Source: Mycoplasma sp. 'Moose RK'
GTDB lineage: Bacteria; Bacillota_I; Bacilli_A; Mycoplasmatales; Metamycoplasmataceae
Assembly (NCBI RefSeq): GCF_015708155.1
Contig: NZ_JADDYD010000002.1
Span: forward strand, 1 to 64,000
Length of the DNA stretch: 64,000 bases
Reading direction: 5' to 3'
Both the position numbers and the translations under genes were made by a program. Below the pieces are notes generated by a model, which worked only from the letters and a program-made list of their open reading frames with translations, made no database searches and was not told the DNA's origin. This document shows positions 22,644 through 33,125 of this stretch, in pieces; position 1 is the stretch's first letter; every line of letters starts with the position of its first letter.

Positions 22644-22880
22644 TTGAACATAGAAACAAGTTTAGATCTTGAAAAATTAATGGATGAGCTTCCTACCATT
22701 TTGTCAGCTAATTTTGTCATTAATGAAAATGGAAAAAAATGCCTACAAATTGTAACAATTTACCGTACCTGAGAGTATGTTGGTTGGCTTCGCTATGATG
22801 TTAAACGATTCATTGAAAAGAATGAAAAGTGCAAATTTGATTATGAAATTGAAATAATTTCAAAGTACGGAATGCTTTAA
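22644..22880 (+). CDS. Short RimP-like protein upstream of nusA
   Basis: Protein of 78 residues starting at TTG 22644 behind an AAAGGAAAA ribosome binding site. Its position immediately before nusA is that of rimP in Firmicutes. Residues 20-78 can be laid on the RimP N-terminal domain: a 'G.kKCLqIv' strand and a final YEIEIISKYGM where RimP has Y-x-L-E-V-S-S-P-G. The C-terminal SH3-like domain is absent (RimP is about 150 residues). A reduced 30S maturation factor or a decayed remnant are both possible. It could also be an unrelated small protein. Confidence 0.5.
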
Positions 22881-22898
22881 AAACTATTAGGAGAAATT

Positions 22899-24701
22899 AT
22901 GCCAAGAAAAAAAAGCGTACAAGTTGATAAAAATCAAAAAGACACACTGAAATTGATTGTTGAATCAATTAAAGCTGTTGCTAAAAATAGTGAACTTATT
23001 GAAACTGCGGTTATTGAAGTCTTTCGTGATGCAATTGAGTACGTAATTACAAAAAAAATTGATCCTGATGCTGAAATTGTGATCAATGCTGACTTGGAAA
23101 ATTTGGATTTTAAAGTCCTAAACACCAACGGAGTTGTTGTTGCTGATAGTCATTTTGAAAATTTAAAAACCTATGAAGAAAAGGTCAATGAATCTTTTTC
23201 TTTTATTGCACTTTCAGATGCAAAAAATTATGATCAAGAAGCAAAAATTGATGATGTTTTTCCAATCCAAATCAATTTGGAACTCTTTGAACAATGACTT
23301 TTTACGGCAATTATGCATGCTTTCAAACAACGAATTTCCGACATTGTTCGCAACAATATTTATAACCGTTACTATCCCTTAAAAAATAAGGTAGTTACAG
23401 CCACAATCACAAATAAAATTTCTGCTGGCTACATTTTTGAAATTGACCAGGACAAAGTTGCTGCCTTCATGCCAAGTCACTATGCTTCTGGTAAAAACCT
23501 TAAAATTGGTGATCGCATGGAAGTTGTAATTGAAGATGTTACTAAAAATACTCGGCAATCGCAGATTGTTGTTTCCTCGAAATCAATTCAATTAGTTAAG
23601 GAAAAAATTATTAATTCGATTCCCGAATTGCAATCAAAATATCTTGAAATTGCCTCAATTGCTCGGATTCCGGGCGAAAAATGCAAAGTTGCAATTCGCC
23701 GTACTGAGGAAGCAGAAGCAAAAAATATTTCTGAAGTTGGCTCAATAATTGGATCCACCGGAAACCGTGTTTTTGCAATTTCACAAGAACTTAATGGTGA
23801 AAAAATTGAGGTGATCAAATACGATGCGGATATAGCCCAGTTTATTGTTAACGGTCTTGCGCCCGCGCGCGTTGTTTGTATCAAAGAGTTTCGGATTAAC
23901 AACAAAGTGCGCCGTTTTACGGTAATTGTCCCTGATTTTCAACATAGTTTAGCAATTGGAAGAAAGGGTTCAAATGTTAAATTAACTTCTGATTTAACAC
24001 GTTCGCAATTGGAAATTCTTCCTTATTCTTTAGTTTTAAAGGAAAATTCCTTTGAAATTGAATGAAACGGAAATATCCGTGATGAAGCAGAATTATTTGA
24101 ACTCAAAAATGAGTTTTTGGCGCGCCAACAAACAAGAGATTTTCAATTCTCGCGCCATTCCAGTTTTACACCAAATGATACTTTTTCTTCAATTTTGCGT
24201 GAATTTGAAGCCGATATGATCGAATTAGAGCGTCCAAGTGAACAATCATTCTTGAATTACTCAAAAAGTGAAGGCCGGAATTCAAATCGTGACAGAAGTA
24301 ATGCTTCGCGCAATAATTCGGCGAAAAAATCGCGTGGCGGTGTGCAAAATTGAAGTGAAAATAGCAAAAATCAAGACTATTTTTACGAATCCAACGAATA
24401 TGGTTTTAATCAAAATGATCAAAAATCATTTTTTGATGCTGATTCGCTTTTTGATTCAGCTCTAAATCAATCAGCAATTGAAAACGAATTAATTGACAAA
24501 CAGCATGAAAGCGCGGCAGTAAAACCGCGTGTGCGCACATTTTCGCCAAAAAAAGAGGAAAATGAACCTACAAAAAGTGAAAATCCTGTTATTGAAACAG
24601 TGCAACAAAATGAAAATCACTTTAAAAACTTTAAATCCGATGATGATTTAATTAATTATGCCGGTGTTAACGATCTTGATATTGATGACTTTGATTTTTA
24701 A
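22899..24701 (+). CDS. nusA: Transcription factor NusA with long C-terminal tail
   Basis: Protein of 600 residues. NusA modulates pausing, termination and antitermination of RNA polymerase. N-terminal polymerase-binding domain (about 1-140), S1 domain (about 160-230, TATITNKISAGYIFEI), KH1 and KH2 (GSIIGSTGNRV near 285 and AIGRKGSNVKL near 352). From about residue 400 an acidic Asn/Ser/Asp-rich tail of about 200 residues follows, ending DDFDF; Bacillus-type NusA ends after KH2. The start ATG follows TAGGAGAAA. Downstream order ylxR-infB-rbfA is the conserved operon. Confidence 0.96.
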
Positions 24702-24729
24702 GCCAAATTTAAGAAGAATTTAATTATTA

Positions 24730-24999
24730 ATGAAAAGAAAGCTCCTAAATTACACAAGAAAATGTATTGTTGACAGGAAAGCTTATCCTGTTTCTGAACT
24801 TGTCCGCTTTGTTTATCGTGACGGTAAATTGATTTTTGACCCTTTTTTTGACCCTAAAATTGGTGGCAGAGGATCATATGTGCTTCTGGATTATGATAAA
24901 ATAAATTTGGCAATTACAAAAAAAAAATTTAACTATACTTACAAAGCAAATATCCCCATTTTTGCTTACCAAAACTTAGCCATCGAGGTCGATTTATGA
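24730..24999 (+). CDS. ylxR: YlxR/RnpM family RNA-binding protein
   Basis: Protein of 89 residues. The family motif is near the start ([20 protein letters not shown] with slightly degenerate residues), then [10 protein letters not shown]. YlxR lies between nusA and infB in Firmicutes and mollicutes and has been described as an RNase P-binding modulator (RnpM). The last four bases overlap the infB start. Confidence 0.88.
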   Translation: MKRKLLNYTRKCIVDRKAYPVSELVRFVYRDGKLIFDPFFDPKIGGRGSYVLLDYDKINLAITKKKFNYTYKANIPIFAYQNLAIEVDL

Positions 25000-26798
25000 T
25001 GAAAAAACAGGAAAAAAGAATCTCAAATACAGGAGAAATCAAATCCCAATTAAAAACTGTTGAAACAAAAGTAGAAAATGGTGTCTTCCTTTTTTCAGGA
25101 ATGCTCACTATTGCTGAATTAGCACAAAAAATCAATGTAAGTGCTAATGAAATAATTACCTATTTCTTCAATCAAGCAAAAATGTACAATTTAAATCACA
25201 GCTTATCTGAAGAAGAAATTGCCGAAATTTGTCTTGAATTTAACCTTGATTTTAAAAAAGAAGTGCAAATTGATGCCACTAATTTCATGGACAAAGTCCA
25301 AATTCAGGACGAAAATGTTGATTTAAGTCCACGACCACCAATAATTACGGTTATGGGGCATGTCGATCACGGAAAAACAACTTTACTTGATTATATTCGT
25401 AAAACTAATGTTGCCAAGTCAGAAAAAGGTGGAATTACACAGCATACAGGTGCTTATCAAGTTGTTTTCGAAGGAAATACAATCAATTTTATTGACACAC
25501 CAGGTCATGAAGCGTTTACACAAATGCGTGCCCGTGGCGCAAAATTAACTGATATTATTGTTTTAGTTGTTGCTGCCGATGATGGCGTGATGCCACAAAC
25601 AAAAGAAGCAATTAGTCATGCTTTGGCAGCGCAAGTGCCAATAATTGTTTTCGTTAACAAAATGGATAAAGAAAATAAGGATCTTGATCGGATCAAAACT
25701 GAACTTTCAAGTCTTGATGTTGTCACTGAAGAATGAGGTGGTAATAACATTTTTGTTTACGGTTCAGCGCTTACAGGCGCAGGAATTGACGATCTTTTTC
25801 GGGCAATTTTGCTAGTTGCTGAAATGCTTGAACTAAAAGCAAACAAAAATCGTTATCCAATTGGCGTTGTTATTGAAGCAAAATTACACCATAATCGGGG
25901 GGCAATTGCCACTTTAATGGTTCAAAATGGGACTTTAAAAGTTCGTGATTTTATTGTAGCTGGTTTTCAATATGGACGTATTCGTTCCCTTGAAAATACA
26001 AACAATGAAGCAATAAAATCAGCACCTCCAGGCACACCAGTAATTGTAACAGGGCTAAATTATGTCCCTGAAGCAGGTGATAAATTTTTTGGTTTCCATG
26101 AAGAAAAATTTGCCAAACAGCTTGCGCTTGAGAAAAAAAGTGCTGAAAAAATTATTCGCACAAAAGTTCAATCCTCACAACAAACAAAAGCAAAAACTTT
26201 AAACATTATCATTAAAGCTGATGTTGCTGGAATTGCCCAAGCTTTACAACAAACAATTGAAAAATTGTCTTCAAAACAGGTTGATGTTCACATTCTTCAC
26301 TCAGGAGTTGGAGCAGTAAACAAGGCTGATATTTTGCTAGCACAGACCTCAAATTCAATCATTTATGCATTTAATTTGCAAACACCAGCGTCGATTGAAG
26401 CACAAGCAAAAGTTGCTGGGGTTGAAATTCGTAAGCACACAATTATTTACAAAATTATTGATGAAATTAAAAAGCAAGTTTTGGGATTACGGGAAATTAA
26501 ATATGAATTGCAACAAATTGGAATTGCGAAAATTATTGCTAAATTCTGGTATTCAAAAGTTGGTTCAATTGCTGGATGTAGTGTTCTTGAGGGAAAATTT
26601 GTTGAAAATTGCAAGGTTGAAGTTTGAAGAAATAAAAAGTTAATTCATTCAGGAAGAATCGAGTCACTGCAACGTGATAAAAATAATGTCAAAGAGGCTG
26701 TGGTTGGAAATGAATTTGGAACCCATATTTATCGGTTTAATGACATTGAAATTGATGATGAATTAAGAGCATTTTTAGAAGTTGAAATTGAAGAATAA
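24996..26798 (+). CDS. infB: Translation initiation factor IF-2
   Basis: Protein of 600 residues, a short IF-2 as usual in mollicutes. IF-2 GTPase brings initiator tRNA to the ribosome. An N-terminal IF2_N-like segment (about 35-75) is followed by the G domain: GHVDHGKT (about 121-128), DTPGHEAF and NKMD, then domains II-IV with the C-terminal initiator-tRNA-binding part. Tandem ATGATG at 24996 overlaps the ylxR stop; either Met may be used. Confidence 0.97.
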
Positions 26799-26809
26799 AA
26801 GGAAAAATT

Positions 26810-27145
26810 ATGGCAGTTAGTCATCAAAAAAAACAAGCTTACTATGAGCAGTTAATTGCAAAAGTGATTGAATCCAATTTTGCTGATAGGATGCCTGTTT
26901 CAGTCAATTGAGCTCGACTTTCAGGGGATAATTCCCACCTTTTTGTTTATTTAGAATTTGAAAGTGATCCTGAAGCAAATTTAGCAGAAATTGTTAAAGC
27001 ACAAAAATTTATTCGCCTTAAATTTGGTAATTTACTTGATGGTTTTAAAGTTCCAGAATTGCATTTTCAGCTCGATCCTGTTGCTAGTCGGGTTGACCAA
27101 ATGGATAAAGTTTTTGCACGCATTAATAACGAAAAAAATGAATAA
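26810..27145 (+). CDS. rbfA: Ribosome-binding factor A
   Basis: Protein of 111 residues, normal length. RbfA is a cold-shock 30S maturation factor with a type II KH fold. The pattern LIAKVIES near the start, a central FVYLEFES and the C-terminal VPELHFQLDPVASRVDQMDKVF match the family (PELxFxxD...). It follows infB by 11 bases with AAAGGAAAA before the ATG, completing the nusA-ylxR-infB-rbfA set. Confidence 0.92.
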
Positions 27146-27204
27146 TTTCCCTTATTTTATTACCTATTTTGCAATTTAAATCTGAGAATTACTGTTAGAA
27201 AATC

Positions 27205-30132
27205 ATGAAAATTATTAATTTACACACAACTAGCGAATACACTTTTCTGTCCTCGACAATCAAATTAGATTCGCTAATTGAATTCGCAGTTAAAAATGAT
27301 TTAAAAACCCTAGTTTTAACTGACTTAAATTCAATGTACGGAATACCTAAATTTTACAAATTATGTCTTAAAAACAAGATAAATCCGATAATTGGTTTGG
27401 AAATTGAAATTGAAAATTTTCATTTTATTTTACTAGCTAAAAATTATCAAGGTTACATTTTTCTTTCCGAAATTTCCTCAAAAAAATTACATAATGTTTC
27501 ACTAAATATCGTTGTTTTAGAAAATCAGCCTGACATTATCATTATTGACCACCCAAAAAAAGGTTATTTTGCAAAAACTAAGCAGCAATTAACAAATTTG
27601 TTACAAAATCTAAAAAATTACTTTATTTCCCTAAATGATCCAACAGTTGAAAATGCTGTTTATGTGCAAGAACGTGATGTTCTTTTTGCAAAAGAAGGAA
27701 TTTATCATCAATATCTTGCGAAAATTAAAGGGGTAAATTTTGATTCAAAAAGAAAATTTTATGACTTTGACAAATGAGAATGTGAAATTGATCCAATTGT
27801 TGCAGAAAGGACAAATTTACTTGTTGAAAATATCAAAATTGAGTTCCCAAAAACTCAATTTAATCTTCCTGATCTTAATGAAGAAAGCGCACTAAATCCT
27901 AATGAGTTTTTGAAAAAAATTTTAAATAAAGCAGTTGCTGAAAAACAAACTGAATTGCAAAATTATATTTGAAAAAAACGGCTTGCACATGAATACAAAA
28001 CAATTTGTAGTCTTAATTTTAGTAATTACTTTTTAGTAATTTGGGATTTTTTGCGCTGAGCAAGACAAAAAAAAATCCTTATTGGTCCAGGAAGAGGTTC
28101 GGCTTCGGGTTCACTAATTGCCTATTTACTTGACATTACAACTGTAAATCCACTTAAATATGACCTTATTTTTGAAAGGTTTTTAAATCCAGAGCGAATC
28201 ACGATGCCTGACATTGATATTGATATTCAAGATACCAGGCGTGGCGAAATTATTGAATACCTTTTTAAAAAATATGGTAATAATCATTGTGCAACAATTA
28301 TTACTTTTTCAACCTTGGCGGCACGAAGTGTTTTTCGTGATATTTCTAAGGCTTTCGGGATTCCTGAAACGCAAATTAACCAAAATGCAAAATTAATCAA
28401 GGCAAATTTTACCTTGCAGCAAGCTTATGATGAAAAATCAGATTTTTATAAATTGATTCAAAAAGGTTACAATAATGATAGTGAAATTTATAAAAAGATT
28501 TTTGAAATTAGTGTTTTCCTGGAAGGGGTTCCTCGGCAATCTTCAACGCATGCAGCTGGAATTGTGCTTTCAAAATTACCAATTAGGCAACTTGTACCCA
28601 CACACGTTTCTAAGGAAAATTTAAATCAATTACAATATAGTGCTGAATTTTTGGAAGATTTCTCGCTTTTAAAAATTGATCTTTTAGGTCTTAAGAATTT
28701 GACAATTGTTGATAATATTCTCCAAAAAATGTCGAAAACTGGCCTTGATTTAACCTTTTTGCAATTGCCAGTTTATAGTGAAGAGGCAAATAAATTGCTT
28801 TCAGATGGAAAAACAAGTGGTATTTTTCAACTTGAATCACCAGGAATGACAGCCGCAATTCGTTTAATTAAGGTAAATTCAATTGCCGATGTTTCGGCCA
28901 TAATTTCGCTTTATCGGCCTGGGCCAATCAAGCAAATTAAGGTTTATGCTGCTAACAAAAAATCAGGAAAATGAGACAAATTTTTTCCTGAATATGACAA
29001 AATTCTTGATTCTACTTTTGGTGTTATCATTTATCAGGAACAAATTATGCAAATTTGTCAGGTTGTTGCTGGTTTTAGTCTTGCACAAGCTGATTTAATC
29101 CGGGTGGCAATTTCAAAAAAAAATGAAGAAAAACTGGCACAAATTAGAGATAACTTCATTGAAAAAGGTCATAAATTAGGTCATAAATTAGCAACTGTAC
29201 AGAAAATTTACGATCTGATTTATGAATTTGCAGACTATGGCTTCAACAAGGCGCATGCAATTGCTTATGCAACTTTAGCTTACAAAATGGCCTTTTTAAA
29301 GGCAAAGTTTCCAGGATTTTTCTTTGTTGAGTTAATTTCCAATGAAAATGGTGCGCAAGCAAATATTATTAAATATGTTGCTGAAGCACGCAGTTTTGGC
29401 TTCAAAATTGAGCGGCCAAACATTAATTTTTCTGAGGAAAATGCGGTCTTTTTGGCAGAAACAAACAGTATTTTTTTGCCGCTTTTAATGATTAAGGGTC
29501 TGGGAATTGCGGCTGTAAAATTAATTGTTTCTGAACGGCAAAATCACGGAAAATATCAGAATTTCCGTGATTTTATTACAAGAATGAAACTGATAAATTT
29601 TTCCAAAGCAGCTTTCTTAAAGCTAATTTTAGCAAATGCACTTAATGACTTTGGAAATCAGGAAACACTTTTGCATAATTTTGATTTTCTGTGAGATAAT
29701 GCAAGTCTTGTGCTTACTGACAAAAATGGCAATCCGGTTGCTCCGGTTCTGAAAGAAAATTTGGGATTAGAACTTGAAAAAATGCCCTTTGATTATGAAA
29801 TAAATCTGGAAAATGAGCGAAAATTGCTTGGGATGACTTTTTTCAAAAATCCAGCTTTTGAAGGACAAACACCCCTAACTGAACTTAAAAAAGATCTAGA
29901 ACATCGTGTTATTTTACAAGTCAAGAATGTTTTTTTAAAAACAACAAAATTTGGAAAAACATGTCATGTTATTTTGGCTGATGATGGAAATGAAATTGAA
30001 ATTTGGACAAAAAAGATAGAATTTTCTAAGTTAGAAAAGGGGAAATTCTATCATTTTCACTTGGTTAGAAAAGAAGGGAAAGAAGATAAATTTTATTTTA
30101 CCCAACCAAATTTCAAAGAGTGAGGTAAATAG
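27205..30132 (+). CDS. dnaE: DNA polymerase III alpha subunit (DnaE type)
   Basis: Protein of 975 residues; a C-family replicative polymerase. Catalytic palm motif PDIDIDIQDTRR (about 334-345) and GRGSASGS upstream of it, the KIDLLGLKNL region (about 490), then the fingers region, helix-hairpin-helix and an OB-like C-terminus. The N-terminal PHP domain is present but its metal site is degenerate: HTTSEY where active enzymes have H-x-H-S, and TDLNSM instead of TDHG-like. Mollicutes also carry PolC, so this is probably the second, DnaE3-like enzyme. The stop TAG shares one base with the next GTG start. Confidence 0.93.
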
Positions 30133-31040
30133 TGACAAAAAATATTTTGTTGGTTGATGCAACTTGACTGGCATTCAAATCTTTTTATGCAACATTTTCA
30201 GGGATTAGAATGGTGAATTCGCAAGGAATTGATACTTCAGCGATTCATATTTTTTTTACAACTGTTTTTCGTTTAATCAAGCTTTTTGAGCCATTTAACA
30301 TCTATTTTGCTTTTGATAAGGGCGACAAAACTGAGCGTCATAAAACTTATCCTGATTATAAAAAAGGGCGGCCAAAACAGCCTGAAAGCCTTTTTGAACA
30401 GATGAATATTATAAAAACGATTCTGAACACCTCAAATTTTGCCTGATCTGAAGAAAGTGATTTTGAAGCAGATGATTTAATTGCCTCATTGCAACAAAAA
30501 ATTCGCAAAGAAGAACCAGAAACTGAGATACTTATTTTCACGGCTGATCAGGATTTATTGCAATTAATTGACAATAAAACAAGAATAGTTAGCAAAATTG
30601 AAAAAAATTTCATAAATTTCAAAACAATTGATAATTTTTTTGAAATTTATGGATTTTTACCAAATCAAGTTATTGACTTTAAAGTTTTAGCAGGTGATAA
30701 ATCTGATAATATCAAAATTTTGGAAGGTCTTGGCGAAAAAGGAGCGCTAAAATTACTAGCAAAATATAAAAATTTAGATGGAATTTTGGTCAATATCAAA
30801 AATTTAGCGCCGAAGTTGGGGCAACAAATCCTTGAAAAACGGGAAAAATTACTGTTTTTCAAGGATTTTATCAAGTTAAATACTAATGCAACTTTTAATT
30901 TTAATATTTTTGAAAAACAAAGAATTGAAATTAATTCTCATCTCATCAAAATTTTAGAAGAGCTTGAATTAAAAAAAGTTTTGTTATCCTTGACGCTTCT
31001 AGCTGAAGGAAAACTAGTTGACAAGGAAATTGAGAGTTAA
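30132..31040 (+). CDS. 5'-3' exonuclease (PolA-type flap nuclease domain)
   Basis: Protein of 302 residues, equivalent to the stand-alone exonuclease domain of DNA polymerase I. Acidic metal-binding motifs are visible: LLVDATW near the start, FAFDKGDKTERH, DFEADDLIAS, FTADQDLLQL and LAGDKSDN followed by a helix-hairpin-helix (LEGLGEKGALKLL). It would remove RNA primers and flaps. The start is GTG at 30132, one base overlapping the dnaE stop; a weaker internal ATG at 30210 would lose the first catalytic Asp. Confidence 0.93.
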
Positions 31041-31079
31041 TTTTTCTCTTAAAATAAAGGGAATTTTTGAAGAATTACA

Positions 31080-31733
31080 ATGGATTTTACAATTTTTCCT
31101 GATTGAATTAGCAAAAAATTAACAAAAATCAGCTTAATTTCCTGTGGTTTTCACAACTGCAGTTATCAAGGATTTTTTGGAAATGAAAAAGTGCAAGTTC
31201 GTCTTGTCAAAAATGACTTTGTTGATTGGGAAAATGAGTATAATTTTATTAAAAATCGGCCAGAATTTATCTATTACAAACAAGGAAACTTTGTAAAAAA
31301 ATGGTTGGGCCAACAAGTTTTAACACCAGAAACCCTGTTGGAGCATAGAGAACAGTTGTTTGTAGCAGTTACTAAATTTCAACAACAAAAAATAACAGAT
31401 ATTCGACAATTTGATTGGAAAATAAAAGAAATTTTTGATGAAAAATACCACTTTTTAGTCAAAAAGTACCAATTTGACCCCCAGGTAATTTGTCATAATG
31501 ACTTGCAATTTAAGAATATTTTGGTTGATTTTAATTCAGTTTTGCTAATTGACTTTGAGTGAGTGCGCCTAAATAATCCCTATTTTGACTATGTTTCACT
31601 CCATTTGAATTTGGGAATTGAAGCAAAAGTTATTATTGAATATTTTGGATTAGATTTAGAAAAATTTAACGACTTCACTTACCTAATTAATGTCTTTACA
31701 AATTTTTGAAACCAAAAATATTACCAAAAATAG
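31080..31733 (+). CDS. Aminoglycoside/choline-kinase-like phosphotransferase
   Basis: Protein of 217 residues. Typical protein-kinase-like small-molecule kinase motifs: CHNDLQFKNILVDF (catalytic loop, H-N-D-x-x-x-x-N) and LLIDFEW (metal-binding D). The N-terminal lobe is short. Mollicute genomes carry LicA/choline-kinase-like members, but the substrate cannot be read from sequence. A 40-base gap follows the exonuclease, and a strong terminator follows the stop, so it ends the dnaE unit. Confidence 0.75.
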
Positions 31734-31763
31734 ACCATTTTTATTCAAAAAATTACAAAGTAA

Positions 31764-31789
31764 AAAAGTGGCTCATATGAGCCACTTTT
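31764..31789 (+). terminator. Intrinsic terminator after the kinase gene
   Basis: A 26-bp perfect palindrome centred on CATATG, AAAAGTGGCTC on the left and GAGCCACTTTT on the right. Confidence 0.85.
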
Positions 31790-31793
31790 AAAT

Positions 31794-32022
31794 TGTTTTT
31801 GGACAATTACACATGAAAATGCTATCTGAGATGCAAAAAATCGGCTCTTTTTTCCTAAATTTTTTTCACTTTTTAGCTTGTTTTAACAAACCAAATCTAA
31901 AAAAGTGCCGATTTTCAGTGTTTTTTTTTTTTTTTTTAGATCCCATTTTTTAGTGAAAAAAAAACTAAAAACTGGAGAAATTCTAGATGAGATTTTAAAT
32001 TGTTTTTGGGTTAAAAAAATGA
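31794..32022. other. AT-rich gene-free spacer with a 17-T run
   Basis: No ORF, tRNA or family signature on either strand. It contains 17 T at 31921-31937 and two copies of AAATTGTTTTTGG (31790 and 31997). Confidence 0.5.
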
Positions 32023-32062
32023 AAAATACCTTGAAAAATAAACCTATTTTTCAAGGTATTTT
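32023..32062 (-). terminator. Terminator of the EIIB-EIIA unit
   Basis: An 18-bp stem (32023-32040 with 32045-32062) that includes the last codons and stop of the EIIA gene. Confidence 0.8.
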
Positions 32063-32523
32063 GTAAAATCAACTTGTTGTATCAAGGAAATAATTTCATC
32101 TTTGTTTTTTGCATTAACAATCGCTTCAACATTTTCGCTATTTTCAAAAACAGCAACAATTTGCGGTAAAGCAACTGAAGTGTGAATATCTGAACTTGTT
32201 GCCCCTAAAGTTATCAAAATTTGGATTGGACGGCTATCACCATCAAAATAAAAAGGTTTTTTGAAGGTAACAAGTGAAAAGCAATCTTCAAAAACACCAT
32301 GACCTGCAGCTGCATGTGGCATTGCCAAAAATGGAGCGATTATATAATAAGGACCATTTTCAATTGTTGAATCAATAATTCCATCAACATATTTTTGGCT
32401 AATTAGATTTTTATCAAGAAGCGGTTTACAAGAAATTTCAACTGCTTCTTTTCAAGTGTTAGCTTGTTGATTAACTAGAATTGAATCATTTTCAATTAAA
32501 TTTTTTAGTAAATTAACTGACAT
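32044..32523 (-). CDS. PTS EIIA, ascorbate/mannitol-fructose family
   Basis: Protein of 159 residues. EIIA relays phosphate from HPr to EIIB. The phosphorylated His is H70 in LAMPHAAA, and the second conserved His is in SDIHTS. The layout matches SgaA/UlaC-type EIIA. It lies 19 bases downstream of the EIIB gene. The matching membrane component is probably the UlaA-type protein at 35800-37578, separated here by glpK-glpF. Confidence 0.88.
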
Positions 32524-32542
32524 ATTTACCTCTAATTGCTTA

Positions 32543-32833
32543 TTATTTTAAGCTTTCCAAAACTGGATTTAGCGCGCTTCTAATCTCGTTTTCATCCATG
32601 AGATTAGTTACACCGACAATTTTTGCCCGTTGGTTTGCGTTAAACTCACTAACTAAATGCTTGGAGGCAATAATGATATCAACTGAGTTTGTTAACCCTT
32701 TTGACTGACCCATTGAAAGCGCCTCAACTGTTGCGTCAATTCCAAGTTCCTTGACAATTTTCTGCACTTTTAACTTGATTATCATTGAGGTGCCCATTCC
32801 GTTTCCGCATGCAGCGACAATTTTCAATGCCAT
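32543..32833 (-). CDS. PTS EIIB, ascorbate (SgaB/UlaB) type
   Basis: Protein of 96 residues. The phosphorylation site is Cys9 in AACGNGMGTS, the diagnostic C-G-x-G-x-G-T-S loop of lactose/ascorbate-type EIIB. The rest (NSVDIIIASKHL, VVGVTNLMDENEI) agrees with SgaB. A strong AAAGGAG ribosome binding site precedes ATG. First gene of the two-gene minus unit. Confidence 0.92.
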   Translation of the reverse strand: MALKIVAACGNGMGTSMIIKLKVQKIVKELGIDATVEALSMGQSKGLTNSVDIIIASKHLVSEFNANQRAKIVGVTNLMDENEIRSALNPVLESLK

Positions 32834-32878
32834 AATTTCTCCTTTTTTGAAAATTTTTAAATTTTTAAAATTAATTAA

Positions 32879-32884
32879 ATTATA
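32879..32884 (-). promoter_or_regulatory. Promoter -10 for the EIIB-EIIA unit
   Basis: TATAAT on the minus strand, about 46 bases upstream of the EIIB ATG. The 290-bp region is shared with the divergent glpK promoter. Confidence 0.5.
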
Positions 32885-33034
32885 TAACTATTTTTCCAAA
32901 ATTGCCAAAAATAACAAAAAATCTTTTAGCATTTTTGGAAAAAGGTGGAAAAATTTAGGAAAAGGCCCAATTTTACTTTTTTTACTTTTTTTACTTTTTT
33001 TTTAAATTAGTGTTGGAAAAAATAAAATTTCTGC

Positions 33035-33040
33035 TATAAT
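33035..33040 (+). promoter_or_regulatory. Promoter -10 for glpK-glpF
   Basis: GCTATAAT 85 bases before glpK, just after a tandem TTTTTAC repeat (about 32977-33000). The leader holds GAAGAGGA as ribosome binding site. Confidence 0.5.
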
Positions 33041-33125
33041 ATTAATAAGTTAAGCGTTTGCCAAAGAAGTTTTGTTCTAGTTAATACAGGTTTCCTGGCC
33101 AAAATTTTGAAGAGGACTTGATCAT

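Noticed and set aside
22429-22659. Minus-strand frame across the poly-T/poly-A tract
   Set aside because: It is built from homopolymer codons and covers the terminator and nusA leader; no ribosome binding site.
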